From an uncultured Oscillospiraceae bacterium (GTDB lineage: Bacteria; Bacillota; Clostridia; Oscillospirales; Acutalibacteraceae), in the NCBI GenBank assembly GCA_958354085.1, contig CATWUX010000027.1, positions 1 through 21,268 on the forward strand: 21,268 nucleotides of DNA, read 5' to 3'. Below the pieces are notes generated by a model. It was not told where the DNA came from, made no database searches, and saw only the letters and a list, made by a program, of their open reading frames with translations. The stretch's first letter is position 1. Every line of letters starts with the position of its first letter. A program made the translations under genes and the position numbers. Of the stretch, positions 7,679-17,609 are shown in pieces.

Positions 7679-8258
7679 ATACCCGCCGGTAGTGCGGGAT
7701 AATGTCCCGATAGGTGCCGTCCTTCATCCGAAAGCCCTCCGGGATCACGCCCAGACGGATAAAGCCCAGCTTTTCATACAGATGCAGGGCGGGGAGGTTG
7801 GTGCAGACAACGGCGTTGAACTGCAAAATGCGAAACCCCAGTGCCCTGGCGGTGTCCAGCGAATGCGTTACCAGCTGCTCGCCGATATGCTGACCCCGCT
7901 GCTCCGCCTTTACCGCGTAGCTGGCGTTGGCGATATGCCCGCATCGTCCGATGTTGTTCGGGTGCAGAATATACAGCCCGACGATTTCACCGCTTTGCGT
8001 ATCGGCTGCCACGCCGGTAAACGACTGCTGCGCAAAAAACGCCGCGCCGCTGGTGACGTCCAACAGCTCCGTTTGCGGGAAAGCCACGCCTTCCTCCACG
8101 ACCGCGTTCCAAATCGCGATCATTTGCGGAATATCCGCATCGGTAAACGCCCTGAGCTTAATGGCCTCTCGGATCGTCTCTTTTCTGTACGGCGGTGCGC
8201 TTTCGGCATAAAAGGCCGACGATTTTTTGGATCGGACGCCCCACCAGATTTTTTTCAT
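7677..8258 (-). CDS. GNAT-family N-acetyltransferase (start unresolved)
   Basis: The conserved part begins at about base 8162 with IKLRAFTDADIPQM and runs through a GNAT fold: motif A EQRGQHIGEQLV (acetyl-CoA pyrophosphate loop, with His replacing the usual middle Gly) and motif B NLPALHLYEKLGF. It resembles L-amino-acid or phosphinothricin-type acyltransferases (about 160-170 residues); the substrate is unknown. The only ATG that keeps the whole domain is at 8256-8258, inside the flippase gene, with no ribosome binding site and a non-conserved 32-residue extension. The next ATG (8117) would remove the first strand and part of the first helix. An ATT codon at 8160-8162 overlapping the flippase stop, preceded by GAGAGG, fits the family's N terminus. 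The gene is the last of a unit with the AI-2E permease and flippase. Confidence 0.8.
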   Translation of the reverse strand: MKKIWWGVRSKKSSAFYAESAPPYRKETIREAIKLRAFTDADIPQMIAIWNAVVEEGVAFPQTELLDVTSGAAFFAQQSFTGVAADTQSGEIVGLYILHPNNIGRCGHIANASYAVKAEQRGQHIGEQLVTHSLDTARALGFRILQFNAVVCTNLPALHLYEKLGFIRLGVIPEGFRMKDGTYRDIIPHYRRV

Positions 8259-9726
8259 ACTGGTTCATGCCCAGCAGCCACATGGAGCCGCAATATACGA
8301 TCACAAACACCACGCCCCACGCCAGCAGCACCAGCAAATTGCTCATATCCGCAAACAGGAACAACAGCACGCCCAGGGCAGTCGGCGCCACCAGCGCCGG
8401 CAGAAACATCAGAATACGCTTCCAGAAATAGACGATATTCAGTCCGATCGCCCGGTGGTAATACCAGTTCATGGCCAGTCCGTTGCCGAAGAACACGGCG
8501 ATCGCCGTGCCGATGGCGGCGCCGATGCCGCCGAGCCATTTACACAGCGGAATGCTCATGAGGATGTTGGCAACCGCGACGATCAGGTACATCACCGAAC
8601 GGAACTGGTGCATATTTTTGGCGCGCTGGATCTCAATGCCCAAATTCTGGATGGACGGCACAATCGTCGAGCCCATGAGCAGCAGCGTGATGATATATGC
8701 GTCGCTGTATTCCGCGCCGCCCCAGAAGCGGTCGATAAACGGACGTCCAAAGGTGAAAAAGCCGAGAAACACCATCGCCAGCAGCATGAACTGCAGCCGC
8801 CCGACGCGCGTGAACAGCTTGGTCAGCTCGCGGTTGTCGTTGGTGGTGGACACAATGCGGTGTACCCGCGGGATCAGCACGTTGGACAGCGTGGTCGCCA
8901 TGGCGAGATAATACATATTCAGCTGGTCGGCGGCGGAATACACGGCGACCGCCAGCGAACCGTGGATCAGACCGAGCAGGTATTTGTCCACGCTCCAATT
9001 GAGCTGGTCTACCACGATGCCGAGAAACACAAACGACGTAAAGGCGAAGATCTCCTTCATCAGGCGGAAATCAAACCGGCGGAAGGAGAATTTCATGTGC
9101 AGTACCTTGCGGCAGTACAGCGCGCACCAAAGAGTGTGCAGCGCATGGATGATCGTGGTCAGCAGCGCCATGGCGACCGACCGGAAGCCGAACAGCAGCA
9201 GCGGCATCATCAGCAGCGGATTGAGCACGGTTTTCAGTGCGTTCATCAGCCGGTGGAACACATACCGCTCGTTGACCACCAGCGTGGATTCAAACAGGCT
9301 TTCGGGGAAGGTGATCGCGACATTGACAACCAGAATCGGCACAAGCAGCTTGACCTTTTCCATTTCCGCCGCGGTCAGCTTGTTGCCGAATATAATATGC
9401 GTGTTCTTCATGATCACCAGACCGGCCAGCAGCGCGATGAAGGAGATCAGCAGATACATCGACATGAACATACCGTTGAGACGGCGGATACCCTTCACGT
9501 CCTGCTGGGCTTTATAGCGAGAATAATAACGCACGAACGCGCTGTTGAGCCCCAAGCTGAGAAGATTCAGATTGGACACAAAAGCCACGGCCAGATTATA
9601 GGTGCCGTATTCGCTGGTTCCCATCATGCGCATCATAAACGGGGTATATAACAGCGAGATAACCATGCCCAGCACAACCGATCCGTAATTGATCAGCACG
9701 CCGAGCTTCAGTTGGTTGGGTTTCAC
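8158..9726 (-). CDS. Oligosaccharide flippase family (MOP superfamily, Wzx/MurJ-like)
   Basis: A 522-residue integral membrane protein with about 12-14 transmembrane segments, resembling polysaccharide-biosynthesis flippases that turn lipid-linked oligosaccharides across the cytoplasmic membrane. The N-terminal repeat (LINYGSVVLGMVISLLYTPFM, then GTSEYGTYNLA) and mid-protein SADQLNMYYLA are characteristic. It starts at GTG (9724-9726), with AAAGGCGGG about 10 bases upstream. Only 21 bases separate it from the preceding AI-2E gene, so they are probably co-transcribed. No glycosyltransferase or ligase genes lie beside it, so the cargo (cell wall, capsule or spore related) cannot be named. Its last codons overlap the acetyltransferase frame. 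Confidence 0.88.
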   Translation of the reverse strand: MKPNQLKLGVLINYGSVVLGMVISLLYTPFMMRMMGTSEYGTYNLAVAFVSNLNLLSLGLNSAFVRYYSRYKAQQDVKGIRRLNGMFMSMYLLISFIALLAGLVIMKNTHIIFGNKLTAAEMEKVKLLVPILVVNVAITFPESLFESTLVVNERYVFHRLMNALKTVLNPLLMMPLLLFGFRSVAMALLTTIIHALHTLWCALYCRKVLHMKFSFRRFDFRLMKEIFAFTSFVFLGIVVDQLNWSVDKYLLGLIHGSLAVAVYSAADQLNMYYLAMATTLSNVLIPRVHRIVSTTNDNRELTKLFTRVGRLQFMLLAMVFLGFFTFGRPFIDRFWGGAEYSDAYIITLLLMGSTIVPSIQNLGIEIQRAKNMHQFRSVMYLIVAVANILMSIPLCKWLGGIGAAIGTAIAVFFGNGLAMNWYYHRAIGLNIVYFWKRILMFLPALVAPTALGVLLFLFADMSNLLVLLAWGVVFVIVYCGSMWLLGMNQYEKNLVGRPIQKIVGLLCRKRTAVQKRDDPRGH

Positions 9727-9747
9727 GTGCGCATTCCCGCCTTTCGC

Positions 9748-10998
9748 TTACTCCGATTGCTGCGCCTCATCCGGCGCAGCCGAGGATGCCGGTTCCGTCG
9801 CTGCTTCCGCTGCGTCCGGCACTTCCGCGGATGAGGTCATCCGCTCCCGGTAATTGATATAATCCACCACCAGCATCTGCAGGATCGCCATGGCGGGCAC
9901 GGCAAGGAAGATGCCCCAGAAGCCGAATAACCCGCCGCCGACCGTGATTGCCAGCAGCACATAAATGGGGCGCACGCCGACCGATTGGCTGACGATCCGG
10001 GGCTGCAGCACGTTGCCGTCCAGCTGCTGGATGGCAAGAATGCTCAGCCCGACGATGATCGCCCGGATCCAGTCGCCGGACAGCAGCGTGACCAGCACGC
10101 AGATCGCGCCGCCGATGATCGCGCCGAAATACGGGATCATATTCATCAGGCCGACCATCAGGCCCAGTGCGATGGCGTTGGGAACCCCGATGATCGCCAG
10201 CGCGATGCTGACGATCACACCGACAACCAGCGCATCCAGCGCTTGGCTATACAGGTAATTATAGAAGATTTTCGCGGATTTATGTCCGTAATCGCTCAGC
10301 AGCGCCATAGGCTTCTGCTTGAGGAAAAGTCCGGCGATTGCACGCAGGGCGCGCAGGAGGGATTCCCGGCTGAGCAGCATATAGATCGAGATGATGACCG
10401 CCATGAACACATCCAGCAGCGACGAAGCGAAGTTGGCAATGCCGGACAGATAGGCGGTGACATTTTCTACGGTCAGATACGAGGACAGGTATTTGTAAAT
10501 CTCCTCCACCTTTTCCTGCACGTTGAATCCTTCCAGCAGACCGCCGGGATGCGTCCATTCTTCCAGCATCGCGAGTGCGTTTTTATAATAGGTCGGGATC
10601 GCTTTGACAAAATCCATCAGCCCCTTCACCAGAGCGGGCGCGGCGAACGTCAATACCAGGCCGAACAGGATCGCGAGCACCAGATAGACGATCAGCACCG
10701 CGAAGGCACGGGCATGCGCGTGGATGAAACGCGGTTTGGCACGGGAAAACAGACCTTCCAGCTTCGCAGCAGGCGCATACAGCAAAAAGGCCAGACCAAA
10801 GCCGATCACGAACGGCGTCAGAATATCCAGCAGGCGCAGCGCCGAGCCCCAGATATCGCTGAAGTTGTCAAACGTTTTATAAACCGCGATCACAGCTACC
10901 GCAAATATAAACGCGCCGACCCATTGTTTCAGCCCATTCAATCGTTTCATTACAGAGCGGAGATCCGCGTCCCACCTTTCCGTATTCGCCGCATCCAT
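9748..10998 (-). CDS. AI-2E family transporter (UPF0118 permease)
   Basis: A membrane protein of about 416 residues with 7-8 hydrophobic segments, resembling the AI-2E (autoinducer-2 exporter) family. Members serve varied roles, including ion/proton antiport, so no substrate is inferred. The conserved late segments are present: NMIPYFGAIIGG, DGNVLQPRIVSQSVGVRP and FGFWGIFLAVPAMAI. The C terminus is an Ala/Glu/Ser-rich tail. The promoter at 11054-11082 implies transcription from about 11047, which excludes the longer frame from 11217. Starts at 10998 or 10950 (MKRLNGLKQW) are both possible and neither has a good ribosome binding site. It is the first gene of the leftward unit with the flippase and acetyltransferase. 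Confidence 0.87.
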   Translation of the reverse strand: MDAANTERWDADLRSVMKRLNGLKQWVGAFIFAVAVIAVYKTFDNFSDIWGSALRLLDILTPFVIGFGLAFLLYAPAAKLEGLFSRAKPRFIHAHARAFAVLIVYLVLAILFGLVLTFAAPALVKGLMDFVKAIPTYYKNALAMLEEWTHPGGLLEGFNVQEKVEEIYKYLSSYLTVENVTAYLSGIANFASSLLDVFMAVIISIYMLLSRESLLRALRAIAGLFLKQKPMALLSDYGHKSAKIFYNYLYSQALDALVVGVIVSIALAIIGVPNAIALGLMVGLMNMIPYFGAIIGGAICVLVTLLSGDWIRAIIVGLSILAIQQLDGNVLQPRIVSQSVGVRPIYVLLAITVGGGLFGFWGIFLAVPAMAILQMLVVDYINYRERMTSSAEVPDAAEAATEPASSAAPDEAQQSE

Positions 10999-11053
10999 GA
11001 AAAGGGAAATGCCAGCGTGTGGATTTTGCCGACCGGTGTCAAAGTATGACGCT

Positions 11054-11082
11054 AGTATACCAAGTTTTTTCCGAAAATACAA
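11054..11082 (-). promoter_or_regulatory. Promoter of the AI-2E permease operon
   Basis: The minus strand has TTGTAT (11077-11082), a 17-base spacer and TATACT (11054-11059). The hexamers and spacing are identical to the divergent secA promoter. The start would be near 11047. Confidence 0.7.
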
Positions 11083-11263
11083 GGGGGCACGATTTCGGAG
11101 GCAACAAAAGGACGTTTCTGTAATGAAGCTATGGAAAACGCGAATGGTTGAAAAAGAGTGCAGGGGAGCGTCCGCCGTCTCGGCGAAAACGCGCATTTCT
11201 CCGGCTCGGCGGCGCACGCCCCGATAAATTTTGCCGTATGGCCGTGTGCGGCAAATTCTATGG

Positions 11264-11292
11264 TTGTATCATGGGCAGAAATGTGGTATACT
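11264..11292 (+). promoter_or_regulatory. Promoter of secA
   Basis: TTGTAT (11264-11269), a 17-base spacer and TATACT (11287-11292). Transcription would start near 11299, giving a leader of about 54 nt. The region 11083-11263 between the two divergent promoters holds nothing else I recognise. Confidence 0.7.
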
Positions 11293-11352
11293 TCTTTTAT
11301 TATTGCGCCACACAAGCGGATTTATTATTTTTTTTGATAGAGGTGACCGGCT

Positions 11353-14109
11353 ATGGGACTTATCAAAGCTTTATTTGGGGATTACAGTAAGCGGGAGCTC
11401 AAACGCATCCGGCCGATTTGCGACAAGGTGCTTGCGCTCGAGGAGACCTACCGCGCCATGAGCGAGGACGAGCTGAAAGGGCAGACCGCCAAGCTGAAAA
11501 ATCGTTTGGAAATGGGTGAGACGCTGGACGATATCCTGCCGGACGCGTTCGCGGTCTGCCGCGAAGCCAGCGACCGGGTGCTGAACATGCGCCATTTCCC
11601 CGTGCAGGTGCTCGGCGGTATTATCCTGCATCAGGGACGTATCGCTGAAATGCGTACCGGTGAGGGTAAAACGCTGGTGGCGACGCTGCCGGCCTATCTG
11701 AACGCCCTGTCCGGCAAGGGCGTGCATATCGTGACGGTCAACGATTACCTCGCCCGCCGCGACAGTGAATGGATGGGCAAGGTGTATCGCTATCTGGGGC
11801 TGAGCGTCGGTCTGGTTGTGCACGGGCAGGACAACGCCGCGCGCCGCGCCGCCTATGCCGCCGACATTACTTACGGCACGAACAACGAGCTGGGCTTTGA
11901 CTATCTGCGTGACAACATGGTCATCTACAAGCAGCATAAGGTGCAGCGTCCGCATAACTATGCCATCGTGGACGAGGTGGACTCCATCCTCATCGACGAG
12001 GCGCGTACTCCGCTGATCATTTCCGGTCAGGGCGATAAGTCCACCGACCTCTACCAGCAGGCGGATAAATTTGCCAAGGGCCTGAAAATCACCCGTGTGC
12101 GCGAAATGGACGCGAAGGAAGAGCAGGACACGGTGGACGGCGATTACATTGTCGATGAAAAAGCCCGCACCGCCACGCTGACGCAGTCCGGCGTCGCGCG
12201 CGCGGAGCAGTATTTCCACGTGGAAAACCTCATGGATCCCGACAATATCACTCTGCTGCACCACATCAATCAGGCGATCAAGGCGCGCGGCGTCATGCAG
12301 CGCGACGTGGATTATGTCGTCAAGGACGGACAGGTGATCATCGTCGATGAATTCACCGGCCGTTTGATGTTCGGCCGCCGGTATAACGAGGGCTTGCATC
12401 AGGCGATCGAGGCGAAGGAAAACGTAAAGGTCGAGCGGGAAAGCAAAACCCTCGCCACCATCACGTTCCAGAACTATTTCCGCCTGTACAAAAAGCTGTC
12501 CGGTATGACCGGTACCGCTATGACGGAGGAAACCGAGTTCCAGCAGATCTACAAGCTGGACGTGGTCGAGATCCCGACCAACCGTCCGATGATCCGTGAG
12601 GATCTGCCGGACAGCGTGTATAAGACGGAAAAGGGCAAGTTTAATGCCGTGATCGAGCAGATTGCGGAGTGCTATGAGCGCAAGCAGCCGGTGCTGGTCG
12701 GTACGATCTCGATCGAAAAATCCGAGCTGCTCTCGAAAATGCTGTCCAAACGCGGCATCCCGCATGAGGTGCTCAACGCGAAGTATCACGAAAAGGAAGC
12801 AGAGATTGTCGCGCAGGCGGGCAAGCTGGGCGCCGTCACGATCGCCACCAATATGGCCGGCCGCGGTACCGATATCATGCTCGGCGGTAATTCCGAGTAT
12901 CTCGCCAAGGCCGAAATGCGCCGTATGGGCATCCCGGAGGAGCTGATCGTCGAATCCACCGGCTACGGCGAGACCGATAACCCGGAGATCATCAGCGCGC
13001 GCGCCACTTTCCAGGAGCTGAACGCCAAGTACAAGGCTGCGATCAAGCCGGAGGCAGAGGCCGTGCGCGAGGCGGGCGGTTTGTGCATTCTCGGCACCGA
13101 GCGGCATGAATCCCGCCGTATCGACAACCAGCTGCGCGGACGTGCCGGCCGTCAGGGCGACCCCGGTACCACCCGCTTCTATCTGTCGTTGGAGGACGAT
13201 TTGATGCGTCTGTTCGGCGGCGAGCGTATCAACGGGCTGATGGAGATGCTCGGCATCGACGAAAATATGCCCATCGAAAACAAAATGCTCACCAATTCCA
13301 TCGAGAGCGCCCAGCGCAAGGTGGAGGCGCGCAACTTCGGCATCCGCCGCGACGTGCTGCAATATGACGACGTCATGAACCGTCAGCGCGAGCTGATGTA
13401 CAGCCAGCGCGACAAGGTGCTGGACGGCGAAAGCGTGCGCGACAACATCATCAGCATGATCCGGGAATCTATCGAGACGAACTGCAAGCAGTACGCCAAC
13501 GACGCGGAGCCGCATGAAAACTGGAATCTGGACGGCCTGCGCGAATACTATGCCGGCTGGCTGGCGACGCAGGACGATTTCCGCTATACGGAGCAGCAAC
13601 TGGAGGACATGGACAGCCACGATCTGGTCGAGCTGCTCTATGACCGCGCGATGAAGATTTATGACGCCAAGGAGAAGCAGTACGGCAACGATATGATGCG
13701 CGAACTGGAGCGCGTGGTGCTGCTGAAAACCGTTGACCGCTACTGGATGGATCATATCGACAATATGGATGAGCTGCGCAAGGGTATTCATCTGCGCGCT
13801 TACGGCCAGAAGGATCCGGTCGTGCTGTACCGCGTCGAGGGCTTTGATATGTTCGACCAGATGATCGCGTCCATCCGCGAGGATACCGCCCGTCTGATGC
13901 TCACCGTACAGATCCGCACGCAGGAAGAGCCCAAACGCGAGCAGGTCGCGAAGGTGACCGGCACCTCCGGCGCATCGGATGGCAGCGAGAAGTCCCGTAC
14001 CGTGCGCAAAACCGCCAATCAGAAGGTCGGGCGCAACGATCCCTGTCCCTGCGGCAGCGGCAAAAAATATAAAAAGTGCTGCGGCGCTCATGAGGACACC
14101 GCGGAATAA
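11353..14109 (+). CDS. secA: Protein translocase subunit SecA
   Basis: A 918-residue ATPase motor that pushes preproteins through the SecYEG channel at the cytoplasmic membrane. Visible motifs: Walker A MRTGEGKT (100-107), Walker B/DEAD-type VDEVDSILIDEART (206-219), the preprotein cross-linking region, the second nucleotide-binding fold with ATNMAGRGTD, QLRGRAGRQGDPG, and the helical scaffold with VLLKTVDRYWMDHIDNM. The C terminus carries the metal-binding tail NDPCPCGSGKKYKKCCG (C898, C900, C909, C910), where the frequent Cys-His ending is Cys-Cys. The length is that of a full housekeeping SecA rather than a shorter SecA2. AGAGGTGA 7 bases before the ATG supports the start. ychF follows on the same strand after 126 bases. 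No internal prfB or ribosomal hibernation gene accompanies it. Confidence 0.98.
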   Translation: MGLIKALFGDYSKRELKRIRPICDKVLALEETYRAMSEDELKGQTAKLKNRLEMGETLDDILPDAFAVCREASDRVLNMRHFPVQVLGGIILHQGRIAEMRTGEGKTLVATLPAYLNALSGKGVHIVTVNDYLARRDSEWMGKVYRYLGLSVGLVVHGQDNAARRAAYAADITYGTNNELGFDYLRDNMVIYKQHKVQRPHNYAIVDEVDSILIDEARTPLIISGQGDKSTDLYQQADKFAKGLKITRVREMDAKEEQDTVDGDYIVDEKARTATLTQSGVARAEQYFHVENLMDPDNITLLHHINQAIKARGVMQRDVDYVVKDGQVIIVDEFTGRLMFGRRYNEGLHQAIEAKENVKVERESKTLATITFQNYFRLYKKLSGMTGTAMTEETEFQQIYKLDVVEIPTNRPMIREDLPDSVYKTEKGKFNAVIEQIAECYERKQPVLVGTISIEKSELLSKMLSKRGIPHEVLNAKYHEKEAEIVAQAGKLGAVTIATNMAGRGTDIMLGGNSEYLAKAEMRRMGIPEELIVESTGYGETDNPEIISARATFQELNAKYKAAIKPEAEAVREAGGLCILGTERHESRRIDNQLRGRAGRQGDPGTTRFYLSLEDDLMRLFGGERINGLMEMLGIDENMPIENKMLTNSIESAQRKVEARNFGIRRDVLQYDDVMNRQRELMYSQRDKVLDGESVRDNIISMIRESIETNCKQYANDAEPHENWNLDGLREYYAGWLATQDDFRYTEQQLEDMDSHDLVELLYDRAMKIYDAKEKQYGNDMMRELERVVLLKTVDRYWMDHIDNMDELRKGIHLRAYGQKDPVVLYRVEGFDMFDQMIASIREDTARLMLTVQIRTQEEPKREQVAKVTGTSGASDGSEKSRTVRKTANQKVGRNDPCPCGSGKKYKKCCGAHEDTAE

Positions 14110-14165
14110 GGCATTCGCTCCATCCACGGGATTTTCCCGCCGCAGCGATCAAACGCCGGCAGCGG

Positions 14166-14201
14166 GCGGCGTGCGGGCAGCCGGGCTGCCTTGGCCGCCG
14201 C
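14166..14201 (+). other. G+C-rich two-tier hairpin between secA and ychF
   Basis: Inner stem GGCAG/CTGCC (14176-14180, 14186-14190) and outer stem GCGGCG/CGCCGC (14166-14171, 14196-14201), which would form in the RNA upstream of ychF. A pyrimidine run (CTTTTT at 14211-14216) follows 9 bases later, so it could be an imperfect terminator or a leader structure. Confidence 0.35.
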
Positions 14202-14235
14202 GTGTATTCTCTTTTTCAGAAAGGACGTTTTTCTA

Positions 14236-15333
<1,098 letters not shown>

Positions 15334-15354
15334 TCGTTTTGATACGGCTGTACA

Positions 15355-15400
15355 AAACAGGCACGCCGAAAACCATTGGTTTTCGGCGTGCCTGTTTTTT
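15355..15400. terminator. Strong bidirectional terminator after ychF
   Basis: A perfect 20-bp stem (15355-15374 with 15378-15397) with a 3-base loop. T residues follow rightward (15395-15400) and four T follow on the minus strand. It separates ychF from the convergent dehydrogenase gene. Confidence 0.95.
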
Positions 15401-15418
15401 AACGTTTTCTATTTTTGA

Positions 15419-16483
15419 TCAATCCAGCACAACTTCGCGGCCGGCTTCGGCGGAATCGTAGATCGCCTGCATCATGCGCGCGGTCACGACGACCGTATCG
15501 ATATGCGACGGCAGCTTCTCACCGGTGCGGATACAATCCACAAACGCGTTGATCTCGTTGTGGAAATGGTCGGTGGTGGGATAGGACGGCGTAATCTCGG
15601 TCAGCATACCGTCTTTCACGCCGTAAATCGTGAAGTTCCCGCCGTATTGCAGACGCACGCCCGCTTTATCACCCAGGAAATCCACATACATCTCGCCCGG
15701 GCCGATGTTCTGCGCCCATGCGCCGTTGATGGTGATGACCGGGCCTTCGGTGCGGATCAGCGCCGTCACGGCGTCGTCCACGTCAAAGGTGCCGTTCAGA
15801 TCCTTGGAGATCTCCGACCACATGCTGACGTAGGTATAATCCTTCATCGCGGTTCCCAGCTTGCTGAACGTCTGGGCGGAAACGGTCTTGGTGGCGGGAT
15901 CGCCGCAGCAGTACATGATCAGATCCAGGAAATGCACGCCCCAGTCGATCAGCACGCCGCCGCCGGCGATGGCTTTTGTCGTAAACGGGCCGCCCAAACC
16001 GGGGATCGAACGGTGAGCGCGGAACGAGCCGTACACCTGATATACCTCGCCCAGCTCGCCGTCGTCGATCAGACGTTTGATATGGTTGACGGCGGTGTTG
16101 AAGCGGTTGACGACGCCGATGTTCAGCGTCATGCCGGTCTCATGCTGCACCTTCTGCATCTCCAGCACCTCGGTCAGCGTACGGGCGGCCGGTTTTTCGC
16201 ACAGCACGTGCTTGCCGGCGCGCATGCAGTCGATCGAGATCGAGGCGTGGCCGTTGTTCGGGGTGCAGATGGAAACCGCCGTGACCTCGGGGTCGTTGCA
16301 CGCGTCGTGATAATCCGTGATCGCGATGCCGCAGCCGTAATCCTTTACCGCTTTTTCGGCGCGCTCAGGGATGATGTCGCAGAAATATTTGATTTCCGCG
16401 TTCGGGCAATCCAGATAAGCCGGGATGTGCGCGCTGTTGGCGATCGTACCGCAGCCGATAATGGCAACTTTGATTTTTTCCAT
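15419..16483 (-). CDS. Gfo/Idh/MocA family NAD(P)-dependent oxidoreductase
   Basis: A 354-residue soluble dehydrogenase of the glucose-fructose oxidoreductase / inositol dehydrogenase family, which oxidises or reduces a hydroxyl of sugars, inositols or glycosides with NAD(P). Seen here: Rossmann motif IIGCGTIA (8-15), the family hallmark CEKPAA (95-100, EKP lysine K97), and the catalytic segment GGGVLIDWGVHFLDLI with D180 and H184. The ribosome binding site TAAGGAGG includes the stop codon of the upstream isomerase gene, so the two are translationally coupled. Pairing with a TIM-barrel isomerase is typical of carbohydrate or polyol catabolic loci. The substrate cannot be told from sequence, and a transporter or regulator is missing from the locus. 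Confidence 0.92.
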   Translation of the reverse strand: MEKIKVAIIGCGTIANSAHIPAYLDCPNAEIKYFCDIIPERAEKAVKDYGCGIAITDYHDACNDPEVTAVSICTPNNGHASISIDCMRAGKHVLCEKPAARTLTEVLEMQKVQHETGMTLNIGVVNRFNTAVNHIKRLIDDGELGEVYQVYGSFRAHRSIPGLGGPFTTKAIAGGGVLIDWGVHFLDLIMYCCGDPATKTVSAQTFSKLGTAMKDYTYVSMWSEISKDLNGTFDVDDAVTALIRTEGPVITINGAWAQNIGPGEMYVDFLGDKAGVRLQYGGNFTIYGVKDGMLTEITPSYPTTDHFHNEINAFVDCIRTGEKLPSHIDTVVVTARMMQAIYDSAEAGREVVLD

Positions 16484-16497
16484 GTTCGATTTCCTCC

Positions 16498-17352
16498 TTA
16501 AATTTTAGAGCGCAGCAGGTCCATAGCCATGCGGATATCCTCCGCCGGCCGGTCGCCGACTTCCCGTTCGATGGTCAGATAGCCGTGATAACCGACCTGA
16601 CGCAGCGCGTTCAGATACGCGTCGAAGTCCACGCCGCCCTCACCCAGCGGCGTCTCGATAAAGTAATCCGACAGCCGCAGATCCTCGATGCCGCCGTCCG
16701 CAAAGAAATCATAAATCACCTGCGGATCGGTCTTTTTGACCATGATGCCGTCCTTGGCGTGCGTATGTACAATGTAATCCTTCAGAATATGTACGCCCTC
16801 GACCGGATCCTGCCCGGACACCATCACAAAGTTCGCCGGATCGTAGTTGACGCACATGCCGCGGCAGCCGAGGCTGTCCAGAAACGTTTTCAGAGTCGGC
16901 GCGATTTCCGGGCCGGTTTCGATCGCGAAGCTCATGCCCAGTGTATCCGCGTACCGCCCCAGCTCACCGCACGCCTCCTGCATGACCTTGTACCGTTCGC
17001 AGGCCGTATCCGCGGGGATCACGCCGATGTGCGTGGTCACGACCTTGCCGCCCAGCTCGCCGGCGATCTCCAGAATACGCTTGGAGGTCGCGATCTTCTG
17101 CGGGTTTTCGTCCGCGCGGGTAAAGCCGTGACCGCCCAGATCGCCGCAAACCGCCGAGATCTCCAGCGAATTCTCCCGCAGGATCTGCTTGACCTCCGCA
17201 ATTTTGGACGGTGTCATGTTTTCGGGAGCCAGCTCCCCGGCAACCATGTACATCTGAATGCCGTCCGCACCCAGCGCATGCGCCATTTCTACGTTGGTTT
17301 TAAAATCCTTACGGAAACTGTCGACAATGATACCAAGTTTGAAATCTGCCAT
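16498..17352 (-). CDS. Sugar phosphate isomerase/epimerase family TIM-barrel protein
   Basis: A 284-residue protein of the xylose-isomerase-like TIM-barrel superfamily, a group that includes sugar epimerases, IolE/IolI-type inositol enzymes and hydroxypyruvate isomerases. The metal-site residues expected for the family are seen as E145 (IETGPE), D171 (NYDPANF), H198 (VHTHAKDG) and E262 (TIERE), with HIGVIP near 108-113. The start at 17350-17352 is set by AAGGAAGGA four bases upstream; the longer frame from 17382 lacks such a site. It is the first gene of the pair with the Gfo/Idh/MocA dehydrogenase. A minus-strand TATAAT at 17419-17424 may be its promoter, though the -35 is poor. Likely role: isomerise or epimerise a keto-sugar made or used by the dehydrogenase; inference from pairing. 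Confidence 0.88.
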   Translation of the reverse strand: MADFKLGIIVDSFRKDFKTNVEMAHALGADGIQMYMVAGELAPENMTPSKIAEVKQILRENSLEISAVCGDLGGHGFTRADENPQKIATSKRILEIAGELGGKVVTTHIGVIPADTACERYKVMQEACGELGRYADTLGMSFAIETGPEIAPTLKTFLDSLGCRGMCVNYDPANFVMVSGQDPVEGVHILKDYIVHTHAKDGIMVKKTDPQVIYDFFADGGIEDLRLSDYFIETPLGEGGVDFDAYLNALRQVGYHGYLTIEREVGDRPAEDIRMAMDLLRSKI

Positions 17353-17609
17353 AAAATCCTTCCTTTCCGCCGGTCTGCACAAGCTCTCCGACAGTATTCT
17401 AAGTTAATTGTAGACTGGATTATAGGCTTTGTAAAGTGCAGTTTTTGGCATTTGATTTGTCTGAATTTAAGCTATTGCAGCAAGCCGGGACACATTGCAC
17501 AAAGAACCGGCGGATATTTTTATCAATTCCCCGACTGAACCGCGCAGAGCCCGTATATACTATATTGAAAGCCATTTCCCGAATATTGCAAAAAGGACGG
17601 TGACCGGAC
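17353..17609. promoter_or_regulatory. Divergent intergenic region between the isomerase and FAD oxidoreductase genes
   Basis: It holds a minus-strand TATAAT (17419-17424) and a plus-strand TATACT (17556-17561), each without a good -35, suggesting promoters that need an activator. A short inverted pair GCCGG/CCGGC lies near 17484-17511. No regulator-binding palindrome could be named. Confidence 0.35.

Noticed and set aside
8227..9651. Long plus-strand open frame opposite the flippase
   Set aside because: Rich in His, Gln and Arg as expected from the complement of membrane-protein codons; no motif, no ribosome binding site.
9748..10998. Quorum-sensing AI-2 exporter
   Set aside because: The family name is historical; members include ion antiporters, and no lux/lsr genes are nearby.
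11371..14127. A 918-codon minus-strand frame opposite secA
   Set aside because: An antisense artefact of the G+C-rich codon use of secA; the plus strand encodes an unmistakable SecA.
15419..17352. C-glycoside cleavage system of the DgpA/DgpB/DgpC type
   Set aside because: A Gfo/Idh/MocA enzyme and a TIM-barrel protein are present, but the small DgpB-like subunit is not, so the specific assignment is unsupported.
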